A DNA stretch of 64,000 nucleotides from Cavenderia fasciculata. Lineage: Eukaryota > Evosea > Eumycetozoa > Acytosteliales > Cavenderiaceae. Below the pieces are notes generated by a model that was given only the letters and a program-made list of their open reading frames with translations, was not told the DNA's origin and made no database searches. Each line of letters opens with the position of its first letter. The stretch's first letter is position 1. Shown here piece after piece: positions 39,368-51,693 of the stretch. The position numbers and the translations under genes are program-made. Location of the stretch: contig NW_004457734.1 of the NCBI RefSeq assembly GCF_000203815.1, positions 7,233 to 71,232 on the forward strand. Direction: 5' to 3'.

Positions 39368-41126
39368 TCATTCTTTATACTTTGCATTCACCAAATTTGT
39401 ATGTTTGTGTGTGAACGTATGAAATACCATGCTTTGGGCTCTATTTGTTTTGGTTTGAAAGACTGGATGTTTACATAATGATTTGGATCCATTGATTACT
39501 ATTAATAAAAAAAGAAAAGAATAAAAGAATATAAGAATAAAAGAATAAAAGAATAAAAGAATATATAATGTTACATTTTTCAAGTAAGAATTTTCTAAAT
39601 TGCTCGTCTTTGTAAAACACTGGAGAAGCTGGAAGGGGTGGTTCATTCAAAGGTATTGTGGTGGCAATGGAAACAATGTATTGAGCTGGTTTTAGTTGAT
39701 TTAGTGGTTGTGATTTTTGTTTTTTTGAGGATGCAGAAGGTGCCAGTCTTGATGAATCTGAATCCTCTGATGGTTCTTGATTGACAATTGGTGTTGATAA
39801 AATTGCAGGTGATGCCTTATTTACATCAGATGATGATGATTTTACTCCTGTATGAAGTTCAAGGTTCTCTAAACTGTATTCCTCTTTTAATGGTTGCACC
39901 AAAATAATGGTTTCTTTTTTTTGTTTTTTTTGTTTTTTAATATTATAGATAGTTAATAAAAAAAGGTTTTTATCAAAATTGTTGTATTTTCTTGTACTTA
40001 CGAGTCTGCTTTGATTTCATACAATTTGGAATATAACTTTGGGGTCCATCTGTAAATACAATCATAATTCTGTCATTGCCAATATGTTTTTTCTTTTCTA
40101 TTTGTTTTGGATCATTTGGATAATGTGGCAACATGGTAGAGACATGAAACATTATTTCGACGTCATTATATTTTGTATACACTGAATGCTTGCCAGAGTT
40201 TCCATCTTATAAAAATAAATAAAAAAAAGTTAATACTATAGTAGTAGTAGTAGTAGTTCTTGTTGGAAAATAATTATTGTTTACAATTTACATCCAGACC
40301 ACCACTATATCCAGAAAATCCTTTTAGCTCAATTCTATCACCAAGAATAGTTAAAAAATCATCATACTCTTTACTTGTGTTGTTTGATGCTAAATAGATA
40401 TTTGGTTTAATAATTGTAAATTATTTTTGGTAAAAAAAACATACTATTTGCCAACATTTCATATTCATTGGTTTGATTTGCTTTACAATACAATAATCCT
40501 ACTTTGATTGCTCGAGAAAACTAATATATTGGTTAATGAATTGTCTTGACAATCCAGATGAATGCTTCAAAAAAAAAAAAAAAAAAAAAACAATTACATA
40601 CATCTGGTTCAAAAACGGCAAGCAATTCGTCTTGAAGCTCAGGGGTTGTTGGTACTCTTGGTAATCGTATATCTTGAAACTTTGGTGTGTATTGATAAAC
40701 ATGATGATAGGATGGATCTTTACAAAACAACATTCTCCAAAAACTCCTAAAGGCAGCCCACCTTGGGATTTCCTTGTAGATCAGACCACTATCTTGTAGA
40801 TATAATACCTTGTAGGTTTCCTCATTTGCGTCATAGTGAACTGTCACTACTATTGGTCCATCTGTACCATAGTAACTAATAATAAAAAAAAAAGTATGAG
40901 ATTATTTATAGTAGTAGTAGTAGTAGTAGTAGTAGTTTATTCTTGAGTGAAACTTGATAACATACGATAAAAATACTTTGTGGTGTCTTCCATAAAAATC
41001 TCTACGATAAATAGAGGGATCAGTTTGATTTGGCTTATATATACTATCAATAAATGGTGATTCTGGCCAATCTTTATGCTCTTCTTTGAATCCCTCGATA
41101 TAAAATCCTGAAACAAAACTAAACAT
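39368..41126 (-). CDS. RapGAP-domain protein
   Basis: Seven exons (41126-40966, 40875-40602, 40520-40445, 40389-40285, 40205-40002, 39913-39575, 39498-39368) give 429 aa. The RapGAP domain is complete: GLLYCKANQTNEYEML, FLTILGDRIELKGFSGYSGG, EIMFHVSTMLPHYPND, and the catalytic asparagine segment KKHIGNDRIMIVFTD. RapGAPs switch off Rap1 by supplying an Asn thumb; in Dictyostelium Rap1 controls adhesion and myosin at the leading edge. A Ser-rich linker (LHTGVKSSSSD) follows the catalytic region. Intron 2 (40521-40601) contains a T20 run and an alternative acceptor. The acceptor before 39913 lies in an A-rich rather than T-rich tract, so that junction is less sure. Confidence 0.87.
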
Positions 41127-41828
41127 TTTTTTTTAGTCAAGAAGATATAAATAAATAATGATGATGGATTAGATAAAATATTATAAAAATAATATATTAA
41201 TAATTTAATTACGACAATTATTGTTTGTGTCTAATAATTAAAAGGAGAGAAAAAAAATAAAACAGCTGATCCAGCAGGCAAATCAAATCAGTATATAAAG
41301 TAATGACAATCTTAAAACAACATCAACAACATCACACCACCATCGACATCATCAATCAACCATGTTATCCTAATATATATTTGGCATGCCCTAATTGTAA
41401 TATAGAGGAGTGGTGGGTGGTTATACCAAGTTATCTGGAGGAGGATTGTTAATGATCATAATCACCAACCCACCCAACTACTATTATTAATAATATTAGT
41501 AAGTAGTGGTAGTGATGATTAAGGATGGGGTAAAGTGGTTTAACAATGTTGTATCACTTTTTAAGTGCGAGTGGTGGGTAATTTGACCAAACAAGATTAA
41601 TAGATCGATGGGTTGATGTGATTGGAGGAATCTATGTAAATTGTATTATTAATAACCAGCACATACACGCTCTGTGTCTCTCTTCTTTCTCTATTAAGTG
41701 TTGATTCTGCAGGAGAGATGTTTATACAACTTTATGAATTGTTCAATAACCCTCCTTTTTAGAGAGCATGCAATTATTTTGAGTATGAAAAATCGAAAAT
41801 AAATGAAAAAATTGTTTTTCTCATGAAC

Positions 41829-41893
41829 AATCGACTCACTGTCTCGCTTGCCGTCGTGCAGTGGCATGCCGAGCCAGCAGGTCGATTTTTTTT
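41829..41893 (+). ncRNA. Candidate structured RNA with T8 terminator
   Basis: A GC-rich island in AT-rich DNA begins AATCGAC (41829-41835) and closes with the complement GTCGATT (41881-41887), which runs into T8 (41886-41893), the form of an RNA polymerase III terminator. Inside, CTCGCTTGCC can pair with GGCATGCCGAG, and CACTG faces CAGTG. Dictyostelid class I small RNAs are of this size with paired ends, but their conserved CCTTACAGCAA motif and a clear upstream DUSE are not seen. It could equally be a promoter or 5' UTR element of the SA gene. Confidence 0.25.
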
Positions 41894-41930
41894 GTGTGTT
41901 TGAAAATTTAGTTCTTGTATCTTCTAACTT

Positions 41931-42032
41931 GTATGTCATCAGATAAAATGAGGAGAGAACAGAGAAAAAAAAAAAGAGACGCGATTTAGATTAGCAGTAT
42001 AACAATGTTCTAACATTTTTCACCAACAATAG
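41931..42032 (+). other. Probable 5' UTR intron of the SA gene
   Basis: A GTATGT donor at 41931 and an ACAATAG acceptor ending at 42032 would define a 102-bp intron, leaving a 26-base second leader exon before the ATG at 42059. Donor and acceptor match those of confirmed coding introns nearby. No transcript evidence is available. Confidence 0.45.
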
Positions 42033-42058
42033 GTCAGCGTTACTCCTCATAGACAAAG

Positions 42059-42799
42059 ATGGCTTCCCACTTCCCAGACATCCTCAACCCACACCAAGAC
42101 GACATCCTCAAGATGTTGGCCTGTCACACCCACATGGGTACCCAAAACTGTGACAAGAACATGGAATCCTACGTCTACAAGCGTAAGGACAACGGTGTCC
42201 ACCTCCTCAACCTTGCCAAGACTTGGGAAAAGATCCAATTGGCTGCTCGTGTCATCGTTGCCATTGACAACCCCAAGGACATTTGCATCCTCTCTGCCAA
42301 GCCATTCGGTCAACGTGCCATCCTCAAGTTTGCCAACTTTGTCGGTGCTACTGCCATCGCCGGTCGTTTCACCCCAGGTACCTTTACCAATCAAATCCAA
42401 GCCAAGTTCACTGAACCACGTCTTTTGATTGTCTGTGACCCAGATGTTGATCACCAACCACTCGTTGAAGCCTCATACGTCAACATCCCAACCATTGCTC
42501 TCTGCACCACCGAAAACAAGTTGGACGGTATCGATATTGCCATCCCATGTAACAACCGTGGTAAGAACTCAATTGCTTTGATGTTCTGGTTGTTGGCCCG
42601 TGAAGTCTTATTCCTCCGTGGAGCCATCCCACGTGATCAACCATGGAACACCAAGGTCGATCTCTTCATCTACCGTGATGCCAACGACGACCCAGAACGT
42701 GAACAAAAGGACAAGCAACTCCAACAAGCTGCCTCTGCCGATTTCGACGTTGCTGCCCCAGTTGCTCAACCAGTTGAAGATTGGAATCAAGCCGCTTAA
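42059..42799 (+). CDS. rpsA: 40S ribosomal protein SA (uS2)
   Basis: A single coding exon gives 246 aa. The protein belongs to the small ribosomal subunit and is needed for 40S maturation. The sequence is highly conserved ([61 protein letters not shown]). The tail is short and acidic, ending EDWNQAA. Codon use is much more C-ending (AAC, ATC, CCA, GTC) than in all neighbouring genes, as expected for a very highly expressed gene. Start: the first ATG in frame after a pyrimidine-rich leader. Confidence 0.97.
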   Translation: MASHFPDILNPHQDDILKMLACHTHMGTQNCDKNMESYVYKRKDNGVHLLNLAKTWEKIQLAARVIVAIDNPKDICILSAKPFGQRAILKFANFVGATAIAGRFTPGTFTNQIQAKFTEPRLLIVCDPDVDHQPLVEASYVNIPTIALCTTENKLDGIDIAIPCNNRGKNSIALMFWLLAREVLFLRGAIPRDQPWNTKVDLFIYRDANDDPEREQKDKQLQQAASADFDVAAPVAQPVEDWNQAA

Positions 42800-43003
42800 A
42801 TCAAATAAAATATTTAATAATATTTACTATTTGTTAATCTAAAAAAAAAAAGAAAAAGAAACTTTAGTATTTGTCTATTTTTTATATTAAATTTATCTTT
42901 TGTTTTTGTTTTTTTTTTTTTTTTTGTATCATGTAAAAGTTGTAAAAATATAATAATTAATATATTATATAAACAACAACGCTAATCTGCACTGACAAGA
43001 ACT

Positions 43004-44297
43004 ATGAGTAGTGGTGGCAGCGGTGGTTACTATAAAGACAAATACTATGATGGCGATGATGATCGCAACCATCATCCTCATCATAACAGATACAATCGAC
43101 ATCATCATCATGTAGACGATCGTTATCAACAAAGCGATCAAAAAGACAAAGATTACTACCACAGAGATTATCATGATCATCATCATCATGATCATCATCA
43201 TCACAATCGTCATTATTATCATCATGACTATCATCACAATATTGGTCGTGAAAGCTACAAGGATGATGACACTGGTTACAGATTGAGAGACATGGACAGG
43301 AATAGGTTTGATGGTAAAAAAAATGACTCTCAAAGCATGAGAGATATGTATAATAAAAAGTATGGTAAAGAGGACTCTTATAACAACAATAATGGCAACA
43401 ATCGCAACAATAACAATAATGGATCGGGATCACTTATTGCCGATGACCAAGAGATTCCTGATAAACCACAGAATAGGGAGACGATCGAATTCCTAAAAAA
43501 TGCACCCTCAAAGGGATTATGGTATGTGTAAACTACTACGACTACTACTACTACTATAAGTATAAATGGACTAGTTACTAAGTAAGTTTAATTCATTTTG
43601 CGGTGGTGGTTGCTTGGTTTATAGGATGCCATTAGGAAAAGAGGTAAAGGTAATGAAATGTTTCAAATGTGGAAATCATGGTCACAGGGCAACAGACAAA
43701 GAATGTCCACTGTTTTTGAGTGGTAATTCAAAGGTTGAACAACAAAGAAGAAATTGGGAAGATCCCATGGCAGGCTCTGAATCAAGGCATCAATATGATA
43801 ACGATAATGATGATGGTCATGATTACCACAGACATCATCACCATCATAATCATCATAATCATCCTCACCACTCTCATCATCCACATCATCATCCATACCA
43901 CCACCCTCATCATCATCATCATTCACATCACCACCATTCATATTCAGATGATAAAAGAAGAGATTACTACCACGATCAAACACAAAAAGTACAAGATGCA
44001 TCACCTGTTGTTGGAAAATCAACCACAACAACAGAGGAACAAATAAGATTACAAGTAAAAAAAGGAAAAAGAGAGGCCAAATTACAGAGGCTTAAAGATT
44101 TATTGGCAAGAGCAGAAGAAAGTGATAGAAAGAAAAAAGAAAAGAAAAGATTAAAAAAGTTAAAAAGAGATTTTAAACATTCAAAAACAAAGAAAGAGAA
44201 GAAAGAGAAAGAGAAAAACAATTCCTCTGACGATTCAGATTCTTCCTCTTTGGATTCATCATCTGATTCGTCGACATTATCATCCAATGAGGATTAG
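43004..44297 (+). CDS. RP9 (PAP-1)-like zinc-knuckle protein, His-rich
   Basis: Two exons (43004-43521, 43625-44297) give 396 aa. The conserved core is split by the intron: EFLKNAPSKGLW then MPLGKEVKVMKCFKCGNHG, followed by HRATDKECPLFLSGN and a WEDPM segment. This matches human RP9, a nuclear protein linked to pre-mRNA splicing and mutated in retinitis pigmentosa 9. The zinc knuckle is C-x2-C-x4-H-x6-C. Both sides of the core carry long His/Asp/Asn-rich stretches (about residues 20-85 and 240-320), absent from animal RP9. The C-terminus is a Lys/Glu coiled region and an Asp/Ser tail, as in RP9. Confidence 0.9.
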
Positions 44298-44439
44298 AAG
44301 AGTATGAAAATAAATATAGGAAAAAATGAATGATAATAGTTTATTATCTGCTGTTAAAAATACAGAGGTACTCTTGTTGTTGTTGTTGTTGTTTTGAAGG
44401 TCTTTTTATCTTTAAATTTGGTGGAGTTCTTTGTTGCGA

Positions 44440-45491
44440 TTACTCTGGACCGATTTTTAAAACTTCGACAAGACCAGATGTGGAACCAAATCCAATTCTC
44501 TTCTTGTTAATTAATCTAATCTCTTTCATTACCATTGCTTCTCTTAATGAAATCTTACTGTATATACAAACAAACAAACAAACAAACAAAGTGGTGTTAA
44601 TTAGTATTGAGTCAATATAAATAATTATTGATTGATCTTGTATCCCTGCTGTACATACGCAGATCCAATTTTATCATGAGCACCATTTAAATCATGATCC
44701 ATGACACATAGTCTCAGTGGTCTTTCCAATCCACCGAGTGTATTTAAGGAAATCTTGAATGGAGCCCAAGTTGGATTTTGATTATCACGAATGGTTTCGG
44801 AACGGTAGACAACAGTCCAACCACCACCACTTCCACCACTCTTCTTACTTGATTTGTAACTTGCCAATGAGGTAATACCTGGTCTAGATGGAACACTCAA
44901 TGTAAAGAATGGATCACTAACAAATTAAATAAATAAAAATAAATAAATTGGTTAGTCTGTCTGTCTGTCGTTGTTGTTGTTGTTGGTTGTGATAATAATG
45001 ATCTATCTTTCATTGTTGATTTGTTGTTGTTACCTTTTAGATAAAATATCTTTTCTGTCGAGACGACATCCCTTGAAATGTATGACATAGTTTACATCTA
45101 CTGCCAATAGAGTAGGGGCAGCGATAACAGCAGCTGGGCCAACGACTGGTACATTCATAGCAGGTGCACCATAAGATGGGTAACCAACACCGTATGGTGA
45201 TGGAACGGCACCTGGATAACCTCCGTATGGGGATGGAGCTCCATATGGTGCTTGTGGATATCCATATGGTGATGGAGCTGCTTGTGGGTAACCATAGGCA
45301 CCACTATTCATACCTGGGTATCCTTGTGGAGCTGGTGCTTGTGGAGGGTAGTTATATTGACCTTGTGGTGCTCCATACTGTTGTTGTTGTTGTGGTGGAT
45401 AGTTATTATATTGACCTGGTTGTTGGTATTGTCCAGCAGCTGGTTGTTGTTGTTGTTGTTGATATTGTCCAGGAGCAGGTTGTTGTTGATA

Positions 45492-45523
<32 letters not shown>

Positions 45524-45635
45524 CTAATGAAGTTGGTTGTGGTGGATAGTTATATTGACCTGGTTGTGAATATTGTCCAGCGGAAGCAGCAGGAGGTTGT
45601 TGTGGTGGATAGTTATATTGTCCTGGTTGTGACAT
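44440..45635 (-). CDS. Pro/Gln-rich protein with a copine-like C2 domain
   Basis: Three exons (45635-45034, 44916-44659, 44557-44440) give 325 aa. The first half (about 1-160) is built of repeats such as QPGQYNYPPQ and Gln runs, then YGYPQAPYGAPSPYGGYPG, a type seen in membrane- and scramblase-associated proteins. The second half is one C2 domain: GCRLDRKDILSKSDPF, VYRSETIRDNQNPTWAPFKI and CVMDHDLNGAHDKIG keep the acidic Ca2+-binding loops and resemble copine C2B. No von Willebrand A domain follows, so it is not a copine. A likely role is Ca2+-dependent membrane binding. It ends tail to tail with the RP9-like gene. Confidence 0.85.
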
Positions 45636-46068
45636 TATTTAAGATAATATTCAGCGTAACTACAAATAAGTATATAAAAAAAAAAGATAATAAAACAAAT
45701 ACACAATTACAAATTTTTATTGAACAACTCCTCATCAAAGAAGGGGTTGAAAAAAAAAAAAACCTTAGCGGCGTGTTGCAGATTTTTGTGCAAAGATGCC
45801 ACAACATTAAATGGGATTTTAAATTCATCTTAATAAACAAAGAACAAGTATAGAAAAATAATCACCAAGAAGGATTACGTAGATTAAAGATATGTTGTCT
45901 TTAAAATCGTAAAGACAATAAGTAGTTCATGGTGTATCCTCGTTTTTTTTTTTTTTTTTTTTTTTTTAATTTTTTTAATAAAAAAGCAATATGCAGGCCT
46001 AAGCGATGACTGATTGCATTAAAGAGCTTATTCATCATTGTTCATCATCGTAGTAAAAAGCACAGCCC
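45636..46068. other. Divergent promoter region
   Basis: The 433-bp gap lies between the starts of the C2 protein (-) and the twin-CX9C protein (+). It has a T run of about 23 bases (45944-45967) and no supported gene. Confidence 0.6.
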
Positions 46069-46418
46069 ATGGCTAATATCGGTACACAAAAGACAGTAAC
46101 ATCAATGGATACCTCTGATGATATATCAGTTCCTTCTTTCTTCCCAGCAGTGACAGCAGAATGCAAAGAGGCTGCAGCTAAATTCTTTATTTGTATAGAA
46201 AAATCAATGCAACCTCTCAATGCAGAGGTATGTTGCTTAATAATTAATAATTAATATTTTCAATGATTATTATTGTTTATTTAAACTAATACTAATATTT
46301 TACTTTAAAGGATACGGGTGCAGCAAAAAGAGGTTTGAAATTTTGTTTACCAGATATGAAGTTGTACCAACAATGTATGCAAAAATCGTTGGCGAATGGA
46401 TCAGAAAAACTATTGTAA
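46069..46418 (+). CDS. Twin-CX9C mitochondrial intermembrane-space-type protein
   Basis: Two exons (46069-46227, 46311-46418) give 88 aa. The four cysteines sit at 32, 42, 65 and 75, making two exact CX9C motifs (C32-x9-C42 and C65-x9-C75), each in a predicted helix. Twin-CX9C proteins are imported into the mitochondrial intermembrane space by the Mia40/Erv1 disulfide relay and often assist respiratory-chain assembly. The loop between the motifs (22 residues) is longer than in the standard CHCH hairpin. I do not recognise the specific orthologue. The junction is phase 0 with a good GTATGT donor. Confidence 0.75.
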
Positions 46419-46555
46419 CATATAATATAATAAAGAGAAAAACCTTTCTCCCTCGTATCATCAATATTTCTTTTACTTTTTTTTTTTTGTATTATTATAT
46501 TTTATTTGGAATTATTTAAAAACTATTATTATTATTATTATTATTATTATTTTTT

Positions 46556-48383
46556 TTACAACTTGGTCAATGATTGAACTTGATCCAAAGTTGGTACGTC
46601 TTGAATATTACCACGAACGATCAAGGTTGGTCTGGATTGCAACATCTTTGAAGCGACACGCTTGATATCTTCGGCAGTGACTGAATTGATTTCTTGAACA
46701 AATTCCTCTGGGGTCAATACCTTGGCATTGTTGTACAAGGCTTGTTTACCAACAAACTCCAAAGCTCCACTACGACTGTCAGTTTGTTCCAAGACGGTAG
46801 TCTTTGCAATATTTTTAGCACGATCAAGTTCTTGAGCAGAGACGGCAGACTTGGCAACAGTAGCAAACTCATTGGCAAGATTGGCAATTACTTGACCAAC
46901 TTGAGATGTTTCGGTAGATTCGGCATAGACACCAAAGAGACCGGTATCTTGATAGTTAATGTTGATGCTATCGGTTTTGACAAGAGAGGATTGGTTCTTT
47001 TCCAAAAGAGTAAAGAGACGGGAGGTCTTTCCATTGCCTGGAGCAGTCTTTGGTTGGATTGATCCACCACCCAAGATAGCCTTCAAGACAGCTGAGGCAG
47101 CAACATCCTTGGTGTTCTTGTATGATACACCTTCAAAGGCCAAGACAATGTGATTGTTTCCAGTGACATAGGTGATTTCATCACCACCAACATACTTGGC
47201 AGATTCACCCTTGTTGGCAGCACCACCATTGGTCTTGCCAAACTTTAATTGTTGGGCCTCTTTGACGAGATCCTTGTGGTTCAAACCAACACCGACTAGG
47301 GTCAAGTTAGATGGAGTAAAGGCAGAGTTGGCAACGTCAACAACTTGTTCAGTGGCAAGTGAACCGAGGTTGCAAACTGGTGCAACCAATGGACGACCGA
47401 GGGTACGACCACGGTAAGCTTGCTTGTGGAGTGATTCAAATACTTGAGTGACTGGACAGTGTTCGAGTGATTCAGACTCTTCGATGGTTTGTTCAGTGCA
47501 ATCACGAACTTCGTGGTAGGCCAACTTTGGGTTGGTAATGTTGGACAAACTGGTCAACATTTGCTTTGAGAATGGTGGTAAAACTTCGCTTGAAATCAAT
47601 AGATTGTCTCTTGAGATTTGTGCAAATGCTGTAGATCCAATCTCGGCAATCTCTCTTTGAACTTGTAAATAGATTTTTGATTCATTGCTCTAGAGGAGAG
47701 GAGAGGAGAGGAGAAGAGAGGAGAATATTGATTAATGAGTAAGTTTCTTTGGTTACCAACAATATATATTTTGGTTGTTGTTTAATATTTACTTGGAAAG
47801 CCAAGTTCTTCAAGACTTGGTTGGAACCAGCATTGGTTTGTGACTCGAATCTGCTACCAGTGTTGACAAAGATACCAAGAGCGGCAGCTGGTCCAGTGAA
47901 ACCACCAGAAAGTGATACAACCTTCATTCCATTTTCAAGTGTAGTCAATTCTGCTACTCTCTTGCTTTCGATAAAGCTTGAATACTAGAAAAATATAGAT
48001 AATAAATATAATTAATAATTGTATTATAGTGATGTTGATGATGATGATGATTGTTGTTAGATATTTAATGAGATATAGTCATGTCTGTCTGTCTGTCTCT
48101 CTTTCTCTCTCTTTTGTCAACAGTTAAATCATTCTCTATCTGTGATGAATTCTATTCTTGATAATGGATAAATTGGATATGATATCGTATCACTAACCAC
48201 ATGTGGCAGCACCGCGCACAAACATATCATTACGATGATATATTGATCCAAAATGATACCTGTCTCCAAAAAACGATCTAAAGTGTGATGATGATGATGA
48301 TGACGATTAAACTGATATGGTGATGATGAATGAGCACATACTGAACGAACGAATGGCTTTTTAACGACTAATCTTGAAAGCAT
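46556..48383 (-). CDS. M16-family mitochondrial core protein (QCR2/UQCRC2-like)
   Basis: Three exons (48383-48342, 47984-47793, 47689-46556) give 455 aa. The start MLSRLVVKKPFVRS is a basic mitochondrial presequence encoded by a 14-codon first exon. The body is the two-domain M16 fold (LENGMKVVSLSGG, GIFVNTGSRFE; YRGRTLGRPL). The HxxEH zinc site of active processing peptidases is absent: the equivalent segment reads SNQVLKNLAFQ. That fits core protein 2 of the cytochrome bc1 complex (or a non-catalytic alpha subunit of the processing peptidase). It would act in the inner mitochondrial membrane. A GAGGA pentamer repeat lies in intron 2 next to the acceptor. Confidence 0.85.
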
Positions 48384-48622
48384 TGTTATATTGTTGTTGA
48401 TTGATGAGCAAGAAGAAAAGTAAATGATGACTTTTAAATTACTACTAGATAGTGCTGCCTGTCTAGACACCTTGTTGTTGCGCACAGATCTCTCTCTGTT
48501 GCTCCTCCTCGCAAAAAAAATAAATAAAAAAAAATGAAAAAAAAAAAAAGCAACGAGATCAGAACAATTTGAACTTCAGTCTCTATCACATTTAATCATT
48601 AAAGAGATTGTACACTCAGACA

Positions 48623-50054
48623 ATGATGATGATACATTGTAATTATTGTTGGAAAGAGTTCATTGTCAAGGATAATTGCTATATAACATCATGTCTTCAT
48701 TGCTTTTGTGAACCATGTGCAATGCAACAATTCAAAGATAGAATGTGTCCAAAGTGTGATTCTGCTCTCACAAACAAGTACGAACCAAACTACTGTAGTT
48801 TGATCAATTATTGTTGTTGTTGGAGATACGTTAAGATATGATAATAATAATAATAATAATAGAACGTTATCTAGCATAGTAGTCTTGCTTTAAATATTGT
48901 TGTTTTAATCTACTACTAACAAACAATCTCTCTTTCTCTCTCTCTCTCTCTTCCTCCCGTCCATCATTTAGCGGATCAATTTATGGAATCATTATAGAAC
49001 CATCTATTGATAAATCTGTAACTAATATATTCACATCCTTTTATCTCATACATACAGACACCATAACATATTACTAATTCTCTCTCTCTCCATTTGAAAA
49101 AAAATAGATACAACTTTTTGGATTGAATCCAAAAGAAAGTATGACTCATTGTTAATACTATTAATCATTATTTACTAATAATCTTTTGATAGTATTTGAA
49201 ATTGCAGAGAAATCGGTAGATTTTTGGACATATCAAAATAAATTATACCTTGAATGTGAATCAAAGAAACTTGAATATACCCAAGACTATTATCTCAAAT
49301 TGAAAGATACCTTTATGAAAACATCTGAAGAGTATGAATCAAAGTTGGATAATCTTAAGAAACAAATTACAATACTCAAAAAAGATAGTGACAATGACAA
49401 AAAAGAGATTGTTGAACTCTCTGAAAAGTGTGCTGAAAAGACAAGGTAATCTCTCTCTCTCTCTCTCTCTATCATCTAACTTTATATCTATTTTTTCAAC
49501 TACTATTAACTTTATTATTTCACATATTTGTCTCAGACAAAAAAGGAAATTGGAAGAATTATATGAATCTTTGAAAAAAAAAGTTGGACGATGCACCTTG
49601 CAATCCTACTACCAGTTCATCGATTCTGGAGGAAACATCTTCTTCTTTTTTTAAACCAATAGACCACACTGGAAAAGATCATAATAATAATACTAAATTC
49701 CATAGTATGTTTACAACGTCAAATCAACAAAAGGGATTCATGATGGGTTCATCATCATTCAAGTCGCCTGGTGGTGTCTCGATTGGCAACAGTTATATCC
49801 AAAGCCAATTAAAATCACCAATCCTATTTCAAAAATCAAATATTACTACTACATCAAACCAATTTCAGCAGCAAAGGGCAAGGCCAAATCCAACTGTAAT
49901 CCCTTCGCCAGCATTGGGTGGTGATAAATCTTTCAATTCAAACAACTTGAACAATCGCTACGTCGTTGGCAGATCTCAGAGAGTAGGCGCGGATCAACAG
50001 AATTCTTCATTGTCCCCTAGTTTTAAATCAAATTCAAATTCTGATAGTAAGTAA
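48623..50054 (+). CDS. HEI10/CCNB1IP1-like RING-coiled-coil protein, apparent frame break
   Basis: Five exons (48623-48777, 48972-49017, 49108-49138, 49193-49445, 49537-50054) would give 333 aa if one base is dropped from the A9 run at 49574-49582. As written, the last exon reaches a stop at 49650-49652. The RING is CNYCWKEF, SCLHCFCEPC and MCPKC. It is followed by LFGLNPKESIFEIAEKSVDFW and a long coiled coil, the order and motifs of human CCNB1IP1 and plant HEI10, meiotic crossover factors and SUMO/ubiquitin ligases. The C-terminal third is Ser/Asn-rich with KSPGGV-type motifs. The break may be a sequencing error in the homopolymer, or real. Confidence 0.75.
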
Positions 50055-50161
50055 AAGTTGATGGTAATTTATTTTTTAGGTGGTATTGAATCTCTCTTCT
50101 TTCTTTCTCTCTTCTCTCTCTCTCTCTCTTTTCAACAAAGAATTTTCTTTTATTCGAAACC

Positions 50162-50202
<41 letters not shown>

Positions 50203-50449
50203 ACCCCCATTGCCAATCGTAGAACTACCAGTTAGCCACTAGCGGCTATTAAATTCCAATTCAATTGATAATTCAAACCAATCGAACTTCAAACCTAAAA
50301 TAAAATTAATTAAAGTTTTTTAAAAAGGGGGTGATGATTCACAAAAACAATACAATTTATTATTACATTTTTTTTTTAGATAATAATATATATACAATCT
50401 TGATTAATAAGAATAGAACAGAAAAAGAATATCACTAACGAATAGAAAT
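50055..50449. other. Intergenic region with CAA repeat
   Basis: The 395-bp gap precedes Rab6. It holds CT-rich tracts (50095-50130) and a CAA microsatellite (about 50161-50202). No gene is seen. Confidence 0.6.
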
Positions 50450-51424
<975 letters not shown>

Positions 51425-51693
51425 GGGAATAGAAGAGATAGAAAACAAGAATAGTAATTTAAAAAGATTATATGGATTAAATGGATCAAAACTATACCAA
51501 TCCATATTAATTTACTCTTTTTGATTTATTTGTTTCCAATTTTCGAGAAACATCACAAAAAGTATCAACAACTCTTCTTGGTTTGAATAAATATACATTT
51601 TTATTAATTTTCAAAACAACAACAACAACTATTTGTAGAAATGTGGTAGTTGTTTCAAACAGGTGGATATTGTTACATAATAATAATAATAAT

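Larger units (their letters stand above)
41127..42058. other. Upstream region of the ribosomal protein SA gene
   Basis: The 932-bp gap separates the RapGAP start from the SA start; the genes are divergent. No coding frame is convincing. It contains a GC-rich hairpin with a T8 run (41829-41893) and a likely 5' UTR intron (41931-42032), both annotated separately. Confidence 0.6.

Noticed and set aside
40521-40564. Extra RapGAP exon between 40564 and 40521
   Set aside because: It has a usable acceptor but leads to a stop; skipping to the acceptor at 40521-40522 restores the conserved RapGAP motif SRAIKVGLLYCK.
42965-43433. His/Cys/Asp-rich and Met/Ile-rich - strand frames
   Set aside because: Antisense readings of the CAT/GAT repeats that encode the His-rich part of the RP9-like protein.
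43720-44046. 108-codon + strand Ile/Thr-rich frame
   Set aside because: Out-of-frame reading of the same CAT repeats within the RP9-like exon 2.
45164-45853. 229-codon Val-rich + strand frame
   Set aside because: Antisense of the Gln/Pro repeats of the C2 protein; Val runs are reversed Gln/Tyr codons.
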